This document shows positions 1 to 10,694 of a stretch of DNA of 64,000 bases, piece by piece. Each line of letters begins with the position of its first letter. Within the stretch, counting starts at the first letter, position 1. Both the position numbers and the translations under genes were made by a program. The notes below the pieces were generated by a model, which saw nothing but the letters and a program-made list of their open reading frames with translations, searched no databases and was not told the origin of the DNA. The DNA comes from Novakomyces olei (taxonomy: Eukaryota > Ascomycota > Novakomycetes > Novakomycetales > Novakomycetaceae), in contig JADEYG010000007.1 of NCBI GenBank assembly GCA_016906335.1, positions 124,001-188,000 of the forward strand. Direction: 5' to 3'.

Positions 1-1
1 T

Positions 2-885
2 GAGAAGCAAAAGCAAATTGTGCGCCATTTCGGACCTCTCCACGTTCACGGATGGGCACCGCATCCCATCGGCGGCTCCCATGAGCACATGGTCATTTAT
101 GACCATATCAAGTATGATAAATTAAACAAAAAGCTTAAAAAAAATAAAACAATTGAAACCAATTGAAAACAAATAAAACCTGTGCATCGAATTCGCTTAT
201 AAAACACACAAACAAGCTAACAATATTTAGCGATTTACGAGTGCGCAAATCCTGGAAAGGCAGAAGTCCTATTCAATGGCACAGCGATCAATCTCCAGAA
301 TCCCAGACGCCCGGATGTACATTTATCTGCATGCTGGAATCTCCCGCCACGTCCGGTGGCGATACGCTTATCAGCTCTAGCGTGCAAGCGTTCAAGTCTC
401 TCTCCCCCAAATTCCGTAAACGTCTCGAAGGTCTTACTGCCATTCATACAAACGACGATGGCGTGTCGCAAGAGCTCAAAAACGGACAAAAGGCAGTCAT
501 GCGACGCGAAAAGCTGGAAAATGAACATCCTGTTGTAATCGTTCATCCTGTCACAAAAGAACGCGCTCTTTACGTGAATCAAGTATACACGAAACGAATT
601 GTTGGATACGACGAAGAAGAATCCGATTATCTGCTGCGTTTCTTGTTTGACCACATGTCCAAACGTCAGGACTTTCAGTGCCGAGTGCGTTATGAGGAGG
701 GGACCGTGCTTGTGTTTGACCAGCGTGTAGTTCATCATTCACAGACTCTGGATTATCCGGCCGGTGAACGACGCCACGCCTTTAGATTGACACCCTTGGC
801 AAACAAGCCGATCGCTTCAAAAATAGACGAAGATGAAGATGATTGTGAAAAGGATAGTGGAAGAGTAATGCTGGGACTTTGCTAG
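2..885 (+). CDS. TauD/TfdA-type Fe(II)/2-oxoglutarate dioxygenase, 5' end cut by window
   Basis: Enzyme of the taurine/sulfonate dioxygenase family, which uses Fe(II), O2 and 2-oxoglutarate to oxidise sulfonates or related small acids in the cytosol. Two exons are visible: 2-111 (contains HVHGWAPHP) and 231-885. The intron 112-230 has GTATGA at the donor, a GCTAAC branch site and TTTAG at the acceptor, and the frame is kept across it. Iron ligands are visible as the HxD of WHSDQ in exon 2 and the distal His of VVHHSQ; the 2-oxoglutarate-binding Arg is in RRHAFRLTP near the C-terminus. The C-terminal tail is acidic and probably disordered. The start lies left of the window. It converges with the next gene. 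Substrate is not predictable from sequence alone. Confidence 0.88.
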
Positions 886-1255
886 ACTTTTGCAGGTAGT
901 TTGAATATAATTTTTTGGTTGTTAAAACTAATGGCACCCAATAATATGTACATGAAGGTATCTCTAAACAAAATTGTATCAGACAAAAGCAGGAGAAAAA
1001 TAGCAATGATAACAACAATAATAATAGCAACAATAATAAAGGAAATAATAACAGTAATAATAACAGTAATGATAGCAATAATAATAGCAGTAATAATAAC
1101 AGTATTTAATAATAACTATTTATCGCACATCTAACAGCAATTCAAAAAAAATTGGAACCGAAAAGAGCCCACGTCCTCTAAAATATGACACATGCTTATA
1201 AAAGAATTGAAACCAACGATAGCAGTAAAATTGCACAAATTTGGAAAATTCCAAT
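886..1255. repeat. Intergenic stretch with degenerate AAT/AAC trinucleotide tract
   Basis: This lies between the 3' ends of two convergent genes. Positions about 1004-1117 are an impure trinucleotide repeat built of aat, aac, agt and agc units. I see no gene in it; short frames crossing it are low-complexity translations. Confidence 0.7.
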
Positions 1256-3253
1256 TCAAAACGAAAAAACAAACGCATTTTCAGCAAGTTCCAAGTTTTG
1301 ACTATTCTCGCGCCATTGCTGCAAGACAGCCAACGGATCTTCAGAGAAAAAGTCCGCCTTGCGCATGCCGCCATTGTCGCCATCCTCCCCTTCATGGTTG
1401 GCCAAAGCACCCTGATCTCCGTCCGCGTCCACGTCCGGCCCAGACTGAGTTCTTATACCATCTTCACCACCTGGTGTCTGATGCAGTCGGATTGAGCTCT
1501 CAAAAAAATGAAGAATAGATCGAGCATTTGGCCAGAACCGTGTGAGGTGCCGGAGGGAGACAAGAGCAGAATCATACCGTCGCAAAGCGGCTATGGCCAA
1601 TACAGGATTAGAAAACCGTGCCTCTGAGCAGAGCTGGATAATAGCTGTAAACAAGCAATTAACCGCCGACAGCCAGAGCAGCTTCATTTCGCCCTTTTCC
1701 GCAATAAGCTGGAAAATGTCTTGGATGCAAGTCGCTGCGGCCAGGCAAATTTCTACATCGCCACCAGATCTAGTATAATTCTCACGGGAGCCTTGTTGCC
1801 TGGCCCTTTGCCTGTGCAGCATAATCAGAAAGGTATTGTATACAAGGTGAAGATTTGCACACCACACGTTTATTGCAGATGTTAGCCGAAGATGTAAATG
1901 ATGCGGTAGACAAAGGGACCAGCTCGCCAACGACTCATCGGAGGCCTTTAAACCGGCTTCCCGCTCATCTGCAGGCACAGGCAAAGAAAACATCAAATTT
2001 AAAGATTTAGAGATAATAATACACAACTCGTTGAAGCTCATGACATATTCTACCAGAGTGTTTGGGCCACAGTCTTCAAAATCTGATGCTTTCAGACTCT
2101 GTACGTCACAGTTTGACAAGCAAATTGCCTGAGAGCGTCCATACTGCATGGAAACGAGCACATCACATTGAAAAAGAAGCCACCAAACTCTTCGCCACAT
2201 CCGTTTGTTACGTGAAATCAACGTACTCTTGTCCGCATCACGATGCATGCCCAGACCCATTGCCGTCCGGCAAGCAATGCCTATCCAAAACCAGGCATTT
2301 GCCGTCACATCTTCCAATCCATCCGTGTACCACGTAAGCAGCAAAGCCGCCTGGACGACAGTGTCGCGGTTACGTTCGAATTGAGCATCGAAAAGTAATT
2401 TTGCACTTTTGAAAAAGGCCGATTTAAATGTGTCCCGCTCCGCAAGCGATAGCGTGACATGCGCCCCTACTAGCAGGACACAGTGAAGGAGTAAAAGCGA
2501 TGGCGGGTTTCTCGGGTTCCGTCCATGGTACTGCGCCATAAAGTGAGCCTCATCAACGACGGGGAATCCCGGGTTCACTAGCGTAAAGTACCCATCAAGG
2601 AGCCTGTCTACAATATCTTTTGATGGCAGCATAAAAGCTCCATTCAAATGGTTGTCTTGTCCATTAAAGGCCGTCTCGCGCTCAATGCGGTTCACTGGAA
2701 AATGAGAGATACCGTCGGCCCTTGAACCAAACTGCTGCTGCACAAGGTAGTTCAAGTTTGAAACGTCAGTACCAATGTAGACCGTGCGCGCATGCTTATC
2801 AATGGGCCGCTGAGCCAGCTCTGGTCGATCAATAAAATCAAAAATATTCTGGAACAGACTATCGTGAGCCGTAAAATTTGCTGTAGTAGCAACCTCAGAC
2901 GCTGGCGTCCATGACACGAGCTCCCCTTCTCCAAGCCGAGATTCTGGCTCGGGCCGAGACTCGTTTCCGCGGCCCGAGCTGTCCACTTGTACATCTCGCG
3001 CGGAAAGCCGTTGCGAACCTCGCTTGCGCTTTAACCGAACCGAGCACCTATCAGCGCGGGCAGTCTCTTTGCAATTCGAACACGGGTACCCAACTTGGTC
3101 GGAATCGCAGCGCACTTTGCGCTCGTGGCATACCGTACAGGCTGCTCTACCTACGCGAAATCATTTAGCTAAAGGATTTACTAACGCCGTCTTACTCGCG
3201 GCCTGAGAGCGGTAGTTGCTCAGCCTCGTAGTGCTCTGCTCCCTCGTGTGCAT
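1256..3253 (-). CDS. Zn(II)2Cys6 fungal transcription factor (TF1)
   Basis: Nuclear DNA-binding regulator. Exon 1 is 3253-3196 (ATG at 3253) and exon 2 is 3150-1256, joined over a 45-nt intron with GTAAGA at the donor and GCGTAG at the acceptor. The splice rebuilds the zinc cluster: it starts SRAACTVCHERKVRCD and gives Cys spacing C-X2-C-X6-C-X8-C-X2-C-X8-C within residues 20-55, followed by a Lys/Arg linker. The middle carries the fungal-specific transcription factor domain, seen in VNPGFPVVDE and in RMWRRVWWLLF followed by a small-residue 'S.NCDV' segment, typical of the family. Total about 650 aa, a usual length. It resembles cutinase-factor-type regulators by general layout, but target genes cannot be inferred. 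Without the small first exon the cluster would look truncated. Confidence 0.88.
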
Positions 3254-3764
3254 GTCTACTCTATCATTCCGCCTGAAAGCCAATTCGGGGTTTCCGATTT
3301 GTCCAAACCATTGATCGTACGAACAAGGCAGATGGGTGCTTGTATTATTTATATTTATATTTATATATATATTTATAGTGTGCATCTTTGTAGGCGACAT
3401 CGATATTGCGATAAAGATGTTGTGATACCGAGATAGTAATACTAATAATTTTATTTGATAACGCGCTGTCTATATGACAAGGTCAATAATCTTATATGTT
3501 TTCGCGTAGGAGGAAAGGATGCAACAAAGTCGCTACATCGTAAAAGATAATAGCCATGTTTTGGTCGATCAAAGTCCTAAAAAATCTATTTGAATCTATC
3601 ATCCATTTTATTCATGTGCACAAATTATTCGTTTGAGCTCAGTCACATTGCTCACAATATCATTAACATTTTTCGTATAGTCATTATATGATTGCATTTG
3701 ACAGACGACTGATAAAAGTGCGGTTCAACAAACGGCTTTTTGCTGCCGCCGAAAAATCACGCAA
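3254..3764. other. Intergenic region with TA-rich tract
   Basis: Upstream of TF1 and downstream of the BLI-3-like gene. Positions about 3342-3378 are an A/T-only tract of TAT/ATTTAT units. I see no coding signal or RNA gene. Confidence 0.6.
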
Positions 3765-4346
3765 TCACGAATGTGATTTTCGAACCTGCTCAATCTGCGA
3801 CTGATCGAGTTCGCGTACGGAAAAGACGCTCGGTGTTTCACCCGTAAAAATCCCCTTAAGCGTGGTGACAGCATTAGTTATGGCAGAATTATGGCTGGCG
3901 GCAAAAGTAATAGACAAAGCCTTGACACGGATAATGCCAAGTCGGGGATCGTTTTCGCTTCCATCGTGAACGCCATCATTCAAGTCTCCAAGCCAGGCCT
4001 TGAGTACAGGGGAGTAATACTGTCGAGCTGCCTCGGACGTGGTATCGATGGTAGCTGTCCCCGAAATGCTGGCCCACTCGCCTGTGCTCTCCTTGTAAAA
4101 GGAAACATTCACATGTGAATCGTTCTTGATCTCATCCACTTTATGCTGTTGCAAATTTGTGTGGAATACGAGATCAACTTCATTCTCCCGTCCAGCGACC
4201 GCCATAGCCCGGCTCACCAGCAATCCGTCCGAGCGATGGGTCGTGAGCATACCAAACTTTTGGTGATCAATGAAATGAGCGGCCGTTTCCACAGACTCCG
4301 CCAGGGGCACATTGCCATCGTAGTTTTTGTCCTTGTATGGATCCAT
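3765..4346 (-). CDS. BLI-3-like pyridoxamine-phosphate-oxidase-fold (FMN-binding split barrel) protein
   Basis: Single-exon gene of 193 aa from the ATG at 4346. The protein matches the general stress/blue-light-induced family with a flavin-binding split beta-barrel: a helix with HFIDHQKFGMLTTH, then a strand with SRAMAV, then VFHTNLQQHKVDEI and VNVSFYKES, and later WASISGTA. These are the conserved strands that form the FMN pocket. Members bind FMN or F420-like cofactors and are linked to stress and light responses in fungi; the reaction is unproven. The frame stays open for 46 more codons upstream (to 4484), but that part is not family-like, so I place the start at the Met of MDPYKDKNYD. A TGACGTCA palindrome lies 130 bp upstream. 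Confidence 0.85.
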   Translation of the reverse strand: MDPYKDKNYDGNVPLAESVETAAHFIDHQKFGMLTTHRSDGLLVSRAMAVAGRENEVDLVFHTNLQQHKVDEIKNDSHVNVSFYKESTGEWASISGTATIDTTSEAARQYYSPVLKAWLGDLNDGVHDGSENDPRLGIIRVKALSITFAASHNSAITNAVTTLKGIFTGETPSVFSVRELDQSQIEQVRKSHS

Positions 4347-4475
4347 ATCAATCGAAATAAACCCGACTGGTAAACTGTTGAATAATCTGTCAATGTGTCC
4401 TTTTCGCACAGAACCAATGGCTCTGACGGTCCATTTATACCTTTTACGATGTGACGTTAGCTCGGTCCACTCGTA

Positions 4476-4483
4476 TGACGTCA
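4476..4483. promoter_or_regulatory. CRE-type palindrome TGACGTCA
   Basis: A perfect 8-bp CRE/ATF bZIP site lies 130 bp upstream of the BLI-3-like start; a related GTGACGTTA lies about 25 bp nearer the gene. ATF/CREB-type bZIP factors bind this sequence in fungi, often for stress genes. Control of this gene is inference from position. Confidence 0.45.
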
Positions 4484-4484
4484 A

Positions 4485-5114
4485 GATAGAGTCGTGATTA
4501 TTATGTCAATTTAATGTATGCTCGTTTGGGTCGTCCATATAATAATGGTACGGTCGCATCAATCGAGTCTTTTTCCCTGATTAGTTAGGTTAATATCATG
4601 GTTTATGGAATATTTGGCAGGTGGAGATCATCCATTAATTTATACATTAATTTGCAGGAATAGCCATTATTCATTGTATCTTGTAAATATTGATTGGAAA
4701 TTGTTCTTGTGGTAGAATGTTTGGATTAAAAGCTCACGAAAGCTTTGGCTGAATCCACATGGAGTTCTGGGAATTCGCTTGGGCTCTATATATCAATATA
4801 TATATATATATATATAACTATATATTATGTTCAAAGAAGATCCAATAAAATTCTAGTCAAAAAACTGACACGCACGATAGATGTATCTGAATTTGAAGAG
4901 TAAACGAGGTAATATGAGGGGATAATGGTTATCATATTCCAACAATATCATACATCATGTATCCTTGAATCTGTCTATGTATCTATGTACCTATGTATCG
5001 CTATTAGTCTGATCACCAATCGTACTTGTAACGTCCACTAGAATAATTTAAATTGGCACGATACTGTCTGCCACGACTTCCCCACAAAGCCATTGGTAAA
5101 GGGGTCTACGTAAT
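4485..5114. other. Intergenic region between BLI-3-like and reticulon genes
   Basis: Apart from the relic LTR it holds a TA dinucleotide tract at about 4794-4817 and a short CTATGTAT/CTATGTAC repeat at about 4974-5000. No gene seen. Confidence 0.55.
4680..4944 (-). mobile_element. Old, degenerate solo LTR related to the copia element at 15,866
   Basis: The stretch lines up by eye over its whole length with the copia LTR at 15,866-16,205. Shared landmarks in the same order are a TTGGAA.TT start, CTTATGGTAGA (here CTTGTGGTAGA), GGCTGAATCC, TTCGCTTG, a TATATA tract, AACTGACAC, GGGGATAATG and the ATTCCAACA end. It is diverged and has no partner LTR or internal region nearby, so it is a fossil solo LTR of the same family, much older than the intact copy. 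Strand follows the orientation of the copia element. Confidence 0.6.
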
Positions 5115-6452
5115 ATGGCCGACATTGAAATTAACGCCGAGGTACTTTAATTTTTCCCCATGACGAAATTCCGAGATGTCACATGACACAAATGCTAACA
5201 TAATTGCACTATAGACTCCGAATCCTTTGCCCACTCAACCGCCAACTGGCTCGACACAGTCCTTTGGCTCGGACCAGCAAACATCTCTCCCGCAAAAGTC
5301 TCCACTACGCAGTAATAGTGTGCGTAATAGTGTAGGCAGTTTTAAAGCAGTTGCACCTTTGGACTTTTCACGCGAGAAGAAGGAGACAGCGAAGGGTGCT
5401 GAAGAAGCTGAAATGGCTCTCAGTCAGGTCGAGGACGGTAATGCCGGCTCTTCTACTCTGCCGACTACCACCTCGGAACAGCCTCCGCCCTTGCTTGCTG
5501 AAGAACCCTCTTCCTCCACCGGCGCCGTCCCTCCCTTGGTTCAACAAGAGCCTCAGTACTCGGGAGAGCGTTACAAGACTTTTTGTATGAGGCATTTTGC
5601 TCTCTGCTTTTATACTAACCCGCTTCGTCTAGTCACCGACCTTTTTACTTGGAAGTATCCTATTTCTTCAGGAATAGCTTTCCTCGCTTCGCTTGTGGCA
5701 CTGCTAGGCCTCCATTTTGTGAGCCCACTTCGGCTGCTGTTTTACGGATCATGGGTCGTTTTTGGTGCCAGCTCGTTGATTGAGTTTGCTAGTGCAAAGC
5801 TGTCTGGTGGCAGCCGTGGAATAATCTCGTAAGGATTGCCTCAGCTTGATTTACATGCTCGTTTTTATCTTTATTTTATTTGTATCTTTTTTTATTCGAG
5901 TCTTTTGGCTTTCACTAAATTTACCATTTTCTAACTTGCAGACAATTTAAACCCGCTCAACCATTTCAAGTTTCTCCTTCAATGGTACAGCCTTTTGTGT
6001 CTAGCGTTGTAGAAGCAATTAATTTCCAACTTGACATGTTCCAACATTTGATGTATGCCGAGAATTTGGGTCACACTCTGGGTGTAAGTATTTGCAATCT
6101 CATTGCAGCTTATTTTAATTGGCATTGTCATTAATTTTTGCAGGCCTTTGTTTTGTCCTTTATTGGATACAAGCTTATTCGACACGTCCCTTTCTGGTTC
6201 CTTGCTTTCACCGGGACAGTATCGGCTTTCACGTTGCCTTTGGCGTATAAGCAAAACTCTGAGCTGATTCATTCTAATATGAACAAAGCTCAGAACGTCA
6301 TCTCTGACAAGGCTGGCTCTCTCAAGACAACGGCTGGCGACAAAGCCGGCTATTTTGCCAGCAAAATTTCTGAGAAGACTGGATTTGATCCAAGCCGTTA
6401 CCTTGACTATATCAAGCAAAAGGTGCCGGATTCTTCAAAAAAATCAGAATAG
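5115..6452 (+). CDS. RTN1: Reticulon-like ER membrane-shaping protein
   Basis: ER-tubule curvature protein. Four exons are supported: 5115-5141, 5215-5828, 5942-6083 and 6144-6452. All introns are GT-AG, the first with a GCTAACA branch site, and the frame is continuous, giving 363 aa. The N-terminal 150 residues are low-complexity and polar (Ser, Glu, Pro). The reticulon homology domain follows: a DLFTWKYPISSG start, a first long hydrophobic hairpin, a soluble loop across exon 3 with SSVVEAINFQLD, and a second hairpin beginning AFVLSFIGYKL. The C-terminal tail is amphipathic and Lys-rich (KQKVPDSSKKSE). The true start is in the small first exon, MADIEINAE; the frame opening at 5227 alone has no ATG. 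Confidence 0.87.
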
Positions 6453-6634
6453 TCTAATCTTGTGGTATTTTTTTGTCTAGTTTTAAATGTTCTTACGACA
6501 GAATTATTCCAATTTGAATAGAAGAAACAATAATCAAAATGCATTAATTGATTTAATATCGAATTTACCAAAAGATTTGATGTTAAATGTATGAAAATTG
6601 GTGTTTAAAATAGCCAATCTTTTCCATTTCACCT

Positions 6635-9049
6635 TCATGCCCCATAATTTGTAGCTTGCTGTTGTTTCTTGTTCTCATGCTTTTGAGGGTTCTCGATTAA
6701 AGACCGTAAATGCCGTTTAAGAGTTTTCGCTATTGCAAACTCCACAGTGTCGTCTTTCTTAATAGGGTGCTCTTCTGCCGGTACTATAAAATTATCCACA
6801 ATTGATTGTAGATCGCATATCTCCTTCAACATCGCGCATAGCTTGTCATTGGTCAATATCGAAAATAGCAGGTTAAAAAGATGAGCTTCATAATTCGTAC
6901 TGCCTTCTTGTTCACGAAGTTTACGTAGATTTTCCCAGCAAAAAATTTGTTCAACCATAAATGTAAGCATACGCTTCACAGAGTCAAAAGACATGGCCTA
7001 TTCATTAGCAATCATTGATCTAAAACCTTTTGTTAAACATAGAAAAGACAACTAAAAGAATAAATAAAACTTTGGCAACGACGACAACCAAAAATTGAAA
7101 GCCAAAACAAATCGGGTAAAGTATGAAGTCACAATGCCTAAAATGATTCGAATGAAGAAGTTCGATAAAAAAATACGAGCATTTTGAATAAAATGGGATC
7201 ACAAACGGAAATGACATTAGTGATATTAGCAATAATAATAATAAAAGTCGCGAAAGCAAATAGATGAAAAAAAACAAATAGATAAATAACGGTAAACAAG
7301 GGAAAACTACTTTTAGGTCTGAATACATCCCGTCTTTAGCAAGTGTCAAGGTCTGACTTTTAAGATTAAGAAACGGAGACGTGGCAAAAACTTCAGTTAC
7401 AAACGACATTCGGCAATCAGGATCAGCCTCTAAATAAAGCTTTTTAAGGGAATCATAGACGTCGCTACGAGCCGTGGACTCTTCGCATGTAGCGCAAATA
7501 TTACCCAAGTTCCGCAAAACTTGCAGCATATCAAACTCGCCAGCCAATCGTTGTTTCCGCATTACCAATGTCGCGTATAAAGTGCCAGACCCTTCGCCGG
7601 GTATTTCCAGCAAACGGTCCAAATCGATGTCTTTCAGCCATTCCGTGTTCTTGTCTTCAGAATACAAAAGGTTCAAGGCCAATATGTAGTAGCAACCAAA
7701 GGTGGACAAGCTGATTGTTTTGCTGTTTGTTGGATATTCTTCTTCTTCCTCTTCTTCTTCGGAACTGTCGCCTGCTGCCCCATTTTGCTTGGCATCTACA
7801 AACTTCATTAGTATGATTTGAATAAATATGCAACAAGATCAAGCGATAAAAAACCAAAAGCACACTGCGCACCATTCCTCCGGATTTCAGCAATACAGCT
7901 GGCAGAATCAAGGCCCAGAGATTCGCATACAATGTAAAGGCGCTCCTCCGTAGGCTTTTCATCTTCAGTCAAGAGTCTAAATCCTGATCCTCTGGGGTCA
8001 AACGGTATTCTGGACGACATAGTTTCTATCGCAAACGTGGCGAACGCTTGAAAAAGCCGGACACACAACTTATTTTCGTTTTGTTCTGACTCAGAGTCCT
8101 CTTTTGACAATTCATTCTTTTTTTTCTCCTTTACAAAAAAGTCCTCGTCATACGCGAACTCCAAGACTTCGACAACATGTTCGGAGACGTCCTTAAACGT
8201 CGTGATATCTGTGTCAAGAGCCTCAGTGTAAACGCCAAGGACAGTGGTCAGGGTGTCAGACACGAAACGTGAGATTTTCTTCACATTCAGTCGCAATAGC
8301 ACTAAAATTTATCAATATATAAGGGGTAACACGTTGACTACTCACCCTCAGTGAAACCATCAAACAGTGCAGATACTCGCCAAAAAATGAGATCATTAGC
8401 CGTTGGTTTATGCCGTTTACTCTCACTCTTTCCATCATTTTCCTCTTCCACCTGGGCTTTGCTCTCCTCCACTCGTAATGTTGACGCTCCCCATTCTAAA
8501 TTCTTGCCAAGCTCAACAAGCTTCACAAACACTTCTTTGGGGTTTCCCTTGGTGACGATAAGTTGCCACGTGAGCCCCACTCCCTGCTTATCTCTCTCAT
8601 GAAAGCCAAAGAAGGGCAAAACAAGCTGAGCCAGGTCCCATGCCACACCTTCTAAAATAAAGGACTACACACCATGTTGATTAACAATTCGCCTTTGAAA
8701 CCCCAGAAAAGATGAAAAACTGAATAAAGCAATATGAATATAAACCAATGACGGTGCAAAAACGTTACATATTCTTCAACACTTAGCTCGGCAGCAAGAC
8801 CATCAAATAGCTTTCTTTGCTCGGCTACGGTGAGGTTCGTCTTAGCATTGCTCAAAACTTCATCCAGCAAGGTCGACAGCTCGATCAGTCCTGGAGAATT
8901 GCCGTTCTTATTCTAGAAAATGATTCAGTACTTGTCCCAGCCAAAATGAAATTTAAATTAATAAAACTAAAAAACAAAATTTGGATGTTTACTTTTGCCG
9001 TTATATCAAAGCCGGTCTTTATCGCCTCGAGTGATTGCTCCAAGTCCAT
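6635..9049 (-). CDS. Ybp1/Alf4/glomulin-like protein
   Basis: Six exons are proposed: 9049-8993, 8912-8769, 8664-8346, 8301-7855, 7795-7311 and 6997-6635. Phases fit throughout and give about 604 aa. The best family clue is at the exon 2-3 junction, EEY joined to SFILEGVAWDLAQLVLPF, which fits the 'hxxxWDLxxxLLPF' signature of the YAP1-binding/Alf4/glomulin group. In yeasts these proteins bind Yap1 for oxidative stress and kinetochores; glomulin binds cullin-RING ligases. The rest is helical, with an acidic run of Glu near residue 325. The fourth intron's donor is uncertain (GTTTTT at 7854 or GTGCGC at 7872). The last intron, about 313 nt, is long for this window. Family assignment is moderate. 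Confidence 0.55.
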
Positions 9050-9685
9050 TGAAATGGCAAAAACGATAATACTATCTACTTTGCTCAACGCTTCCGTCCT
9101 TCAACGATTCCTATACAGTTAACTAGGAGTCAAAGTCGCTTAATACGGCCAACATACTATTCATTTATTGATCAGTCACTGAGATTATGCTTGAATTAGT
9201 CCCTAATCCTGGAACACTAACTGTCGTTCTGCTCCGCTATTGCTGAATAATTTACAATATAGCGACACACACCTGCAGAAATAAACTGCAAATCTTATTT
9301 GCTTTGGAGAACACAAGCTTATTTGAAGTGTATCGTACAGTTTAAATATTACGCAGTTCTTATACGGAAAAAGGAGCTCTTGAACCAAAAATGAAATTTA
9401 TAATAAAATAAAATTAAAAATAAAAATAAAAAATCAATTTTCATTAAGGCTTGCGTGCAGCTAATTAAAAGGCTGAGCTGGACCAAATGCCTGTAATATT
9501 GTGGGAAGTTTCGCGATTCCAACGGCCAATTTAACGTTGGGCCGTGAAACGTAAACTTCGTATGGGAAGGCCACTTTTATTAATGTAAGTATTACCAAGA
9601 TCGCAGCATGTTAAAGTAATACTATAAGCAAACCTACTGAACCGTGGGGAGCAAATATCCACGTGAACTGCAGAGCAATGAGATC
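9050..9685. other. Divergent promoter region, A-rich tract
   Basis: It lies between the starts of the Ybp/glomulin-like gene (minus) and the aprataxin gene (plus). Positions about 9390-9440 are an AAAT/AAAAT-rich tract. No coding signal found. Confidence 0.5.
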
Positions 9686-10330
9686 ATGGCGACGCCAATT
9701 AATCAAGTCTTTGGCGGACGATCGGGTCTCGAGGTCTATTTGAAAAATCCACAAATAAACCACGAGATTCTATACTTTGACGATGATGTTGTACTTATTC
9801 GAGACATGTTCCCAAAGGCTAAAGTGCATCTTTTGCTGCTGCCGCGGTCTATGGATCTAAGTCTCTCTCACCCATTACATGCGTTGAATTTTTCACATAA
9901 TTTAAATATGCTAAAAGAAAAAATTGAAATTATTCGGCCTCTCGTTTTACAAGAGATTGAAAAGTCGTTTCCGTCGGGTCTGAATTATGAGAGTATTTAC
10001 CGCGATCTCAAGGTTGGAGTGCATGCGAACCCGAGTATGCGAAACTTGCATATCCATATTCTGACCCCGGACATGTGCTCGCCGATGCTTAGACATAGAT
10101 CTCACTATAATTCATTTTGCACCGAGTTTTTCGTTGACTTTTATCAGTTTCCCCTGCAAAAAAATGCTTGGATATTGGTGCTTGCCAACAGGGAAACTGC
10201 ACTGAAGTCGGACTTGAAGTGCTGGAAATGTCGGCAAAACTATGGCCGTCAATTTTCACGGCTCAAGGTTCACTTGCATCAGGAATTAAAGGTCTACGTA
10301 GACTCCAAAATGTTACACCTTAACGCATGA
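9686..10330 (+). CDS. HNT3: Aprataxin-like DNA-adenylate hydrolase
   Basis: Nuclear DNA repair enzyme that removes AMP from 5' ends left by failed ligation. 214 aa, single exon, start at ATG 9686 (an in-frame GTG upstream is ignored). The HIT domain covers residues 25-150: DMFPKAKVHLLLLPR, then NLHIHILTPDM, SPMLRHRSHYNSF and FFVDF, the hallmark aprataxin order. The catalytic loop reads N-L-H-I-H, so the first His of the usual H-x-H-x-H triad is Asn; the nucleophile His is kept. A C-terminal C2HE-type zinc finger, CWKCRQNYGRQF...HLHQE, identifies aprataxin rather than a plain HIT hydrolase. No FHA domain, as in fungal members. Confidence 0.9.
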   Translation: MATPINQVFGGRSGLEVYLKNPQINHEILYFDDDVVLIRDMFPKAKVHLLLLPRSMDLSLSHPLHALNFSHNLNMLKEKIEIIRPLVLQEIEKSFPSGLNYESIYRDLKVGVHANPSMRNLHIHILTPDMCSPMLRHRSHYNSFCTEFFVDFYQFPLQKNAWILVLANRETALKSDLKCWKCRQNYGRQFSRLKVHLHQELKVYVDSKMLHLNA

Positions 10331-10694
10331 ATTAATTTGAAGCACCTCTCTAGTCAATATCATTTGGCAAAACAACTGCTCATTTTATTAGCAGCACTTT
10401 ATACAGATTGTCCCGAAGTTCTTTCGGGTTCTCTGTAAAAAATGGAAGATTAGATAATTGATTATCGTAATTCTGCTGAAAGAATTTGGTTTATACTGGA
10501 AAGATAAACGCTTTTTGGCGTTTTCAAAGTCTCTACCACAGAGGGTGGGATACATGCATTCAAGCATTAGTCATTTAACGAAATTCTTGCGAAAAATGTT
10601 TTGCTTTATTACAGATGCCAAAGTCGAAAAAGTAAAACAAATATGAATATAAATCAAAAAAAAAACATTTTAGATTAATACAAATAATGCTCTA
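10331..10694. other. Convergent intergenic spacer
   Basis: 364 bp between the 3' ends of the aprataxin and helicase genes. A/T-rich; a 62-codon open frame inside shows no family feature. Nothing else seen. Confidence 0.5.

Noticed and set aside
235-738. 167-codon minus-strand frame across the dioxygenase
   Set aside because: Shadow of the dioxygenase exon, which has all catalytic residues in the other strand's frame.
4347-4484. 46-residue N-terminal extension of the BLI-3-like protein
   Set aside because: Not conserved-looking, and the normal family length is reached from the Met at 4346. It probably is 5' leader.
7012-7310. Hydrophobic Leu-rich extension after the fifth Ybp/glomulin-like exon
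   Set aside because: Low complexity; a GTAGTT donor at 7310 and an AATAG acceptor at 6998 with a GCTAATG branch site make it an intron, and the frame resumes in phase.
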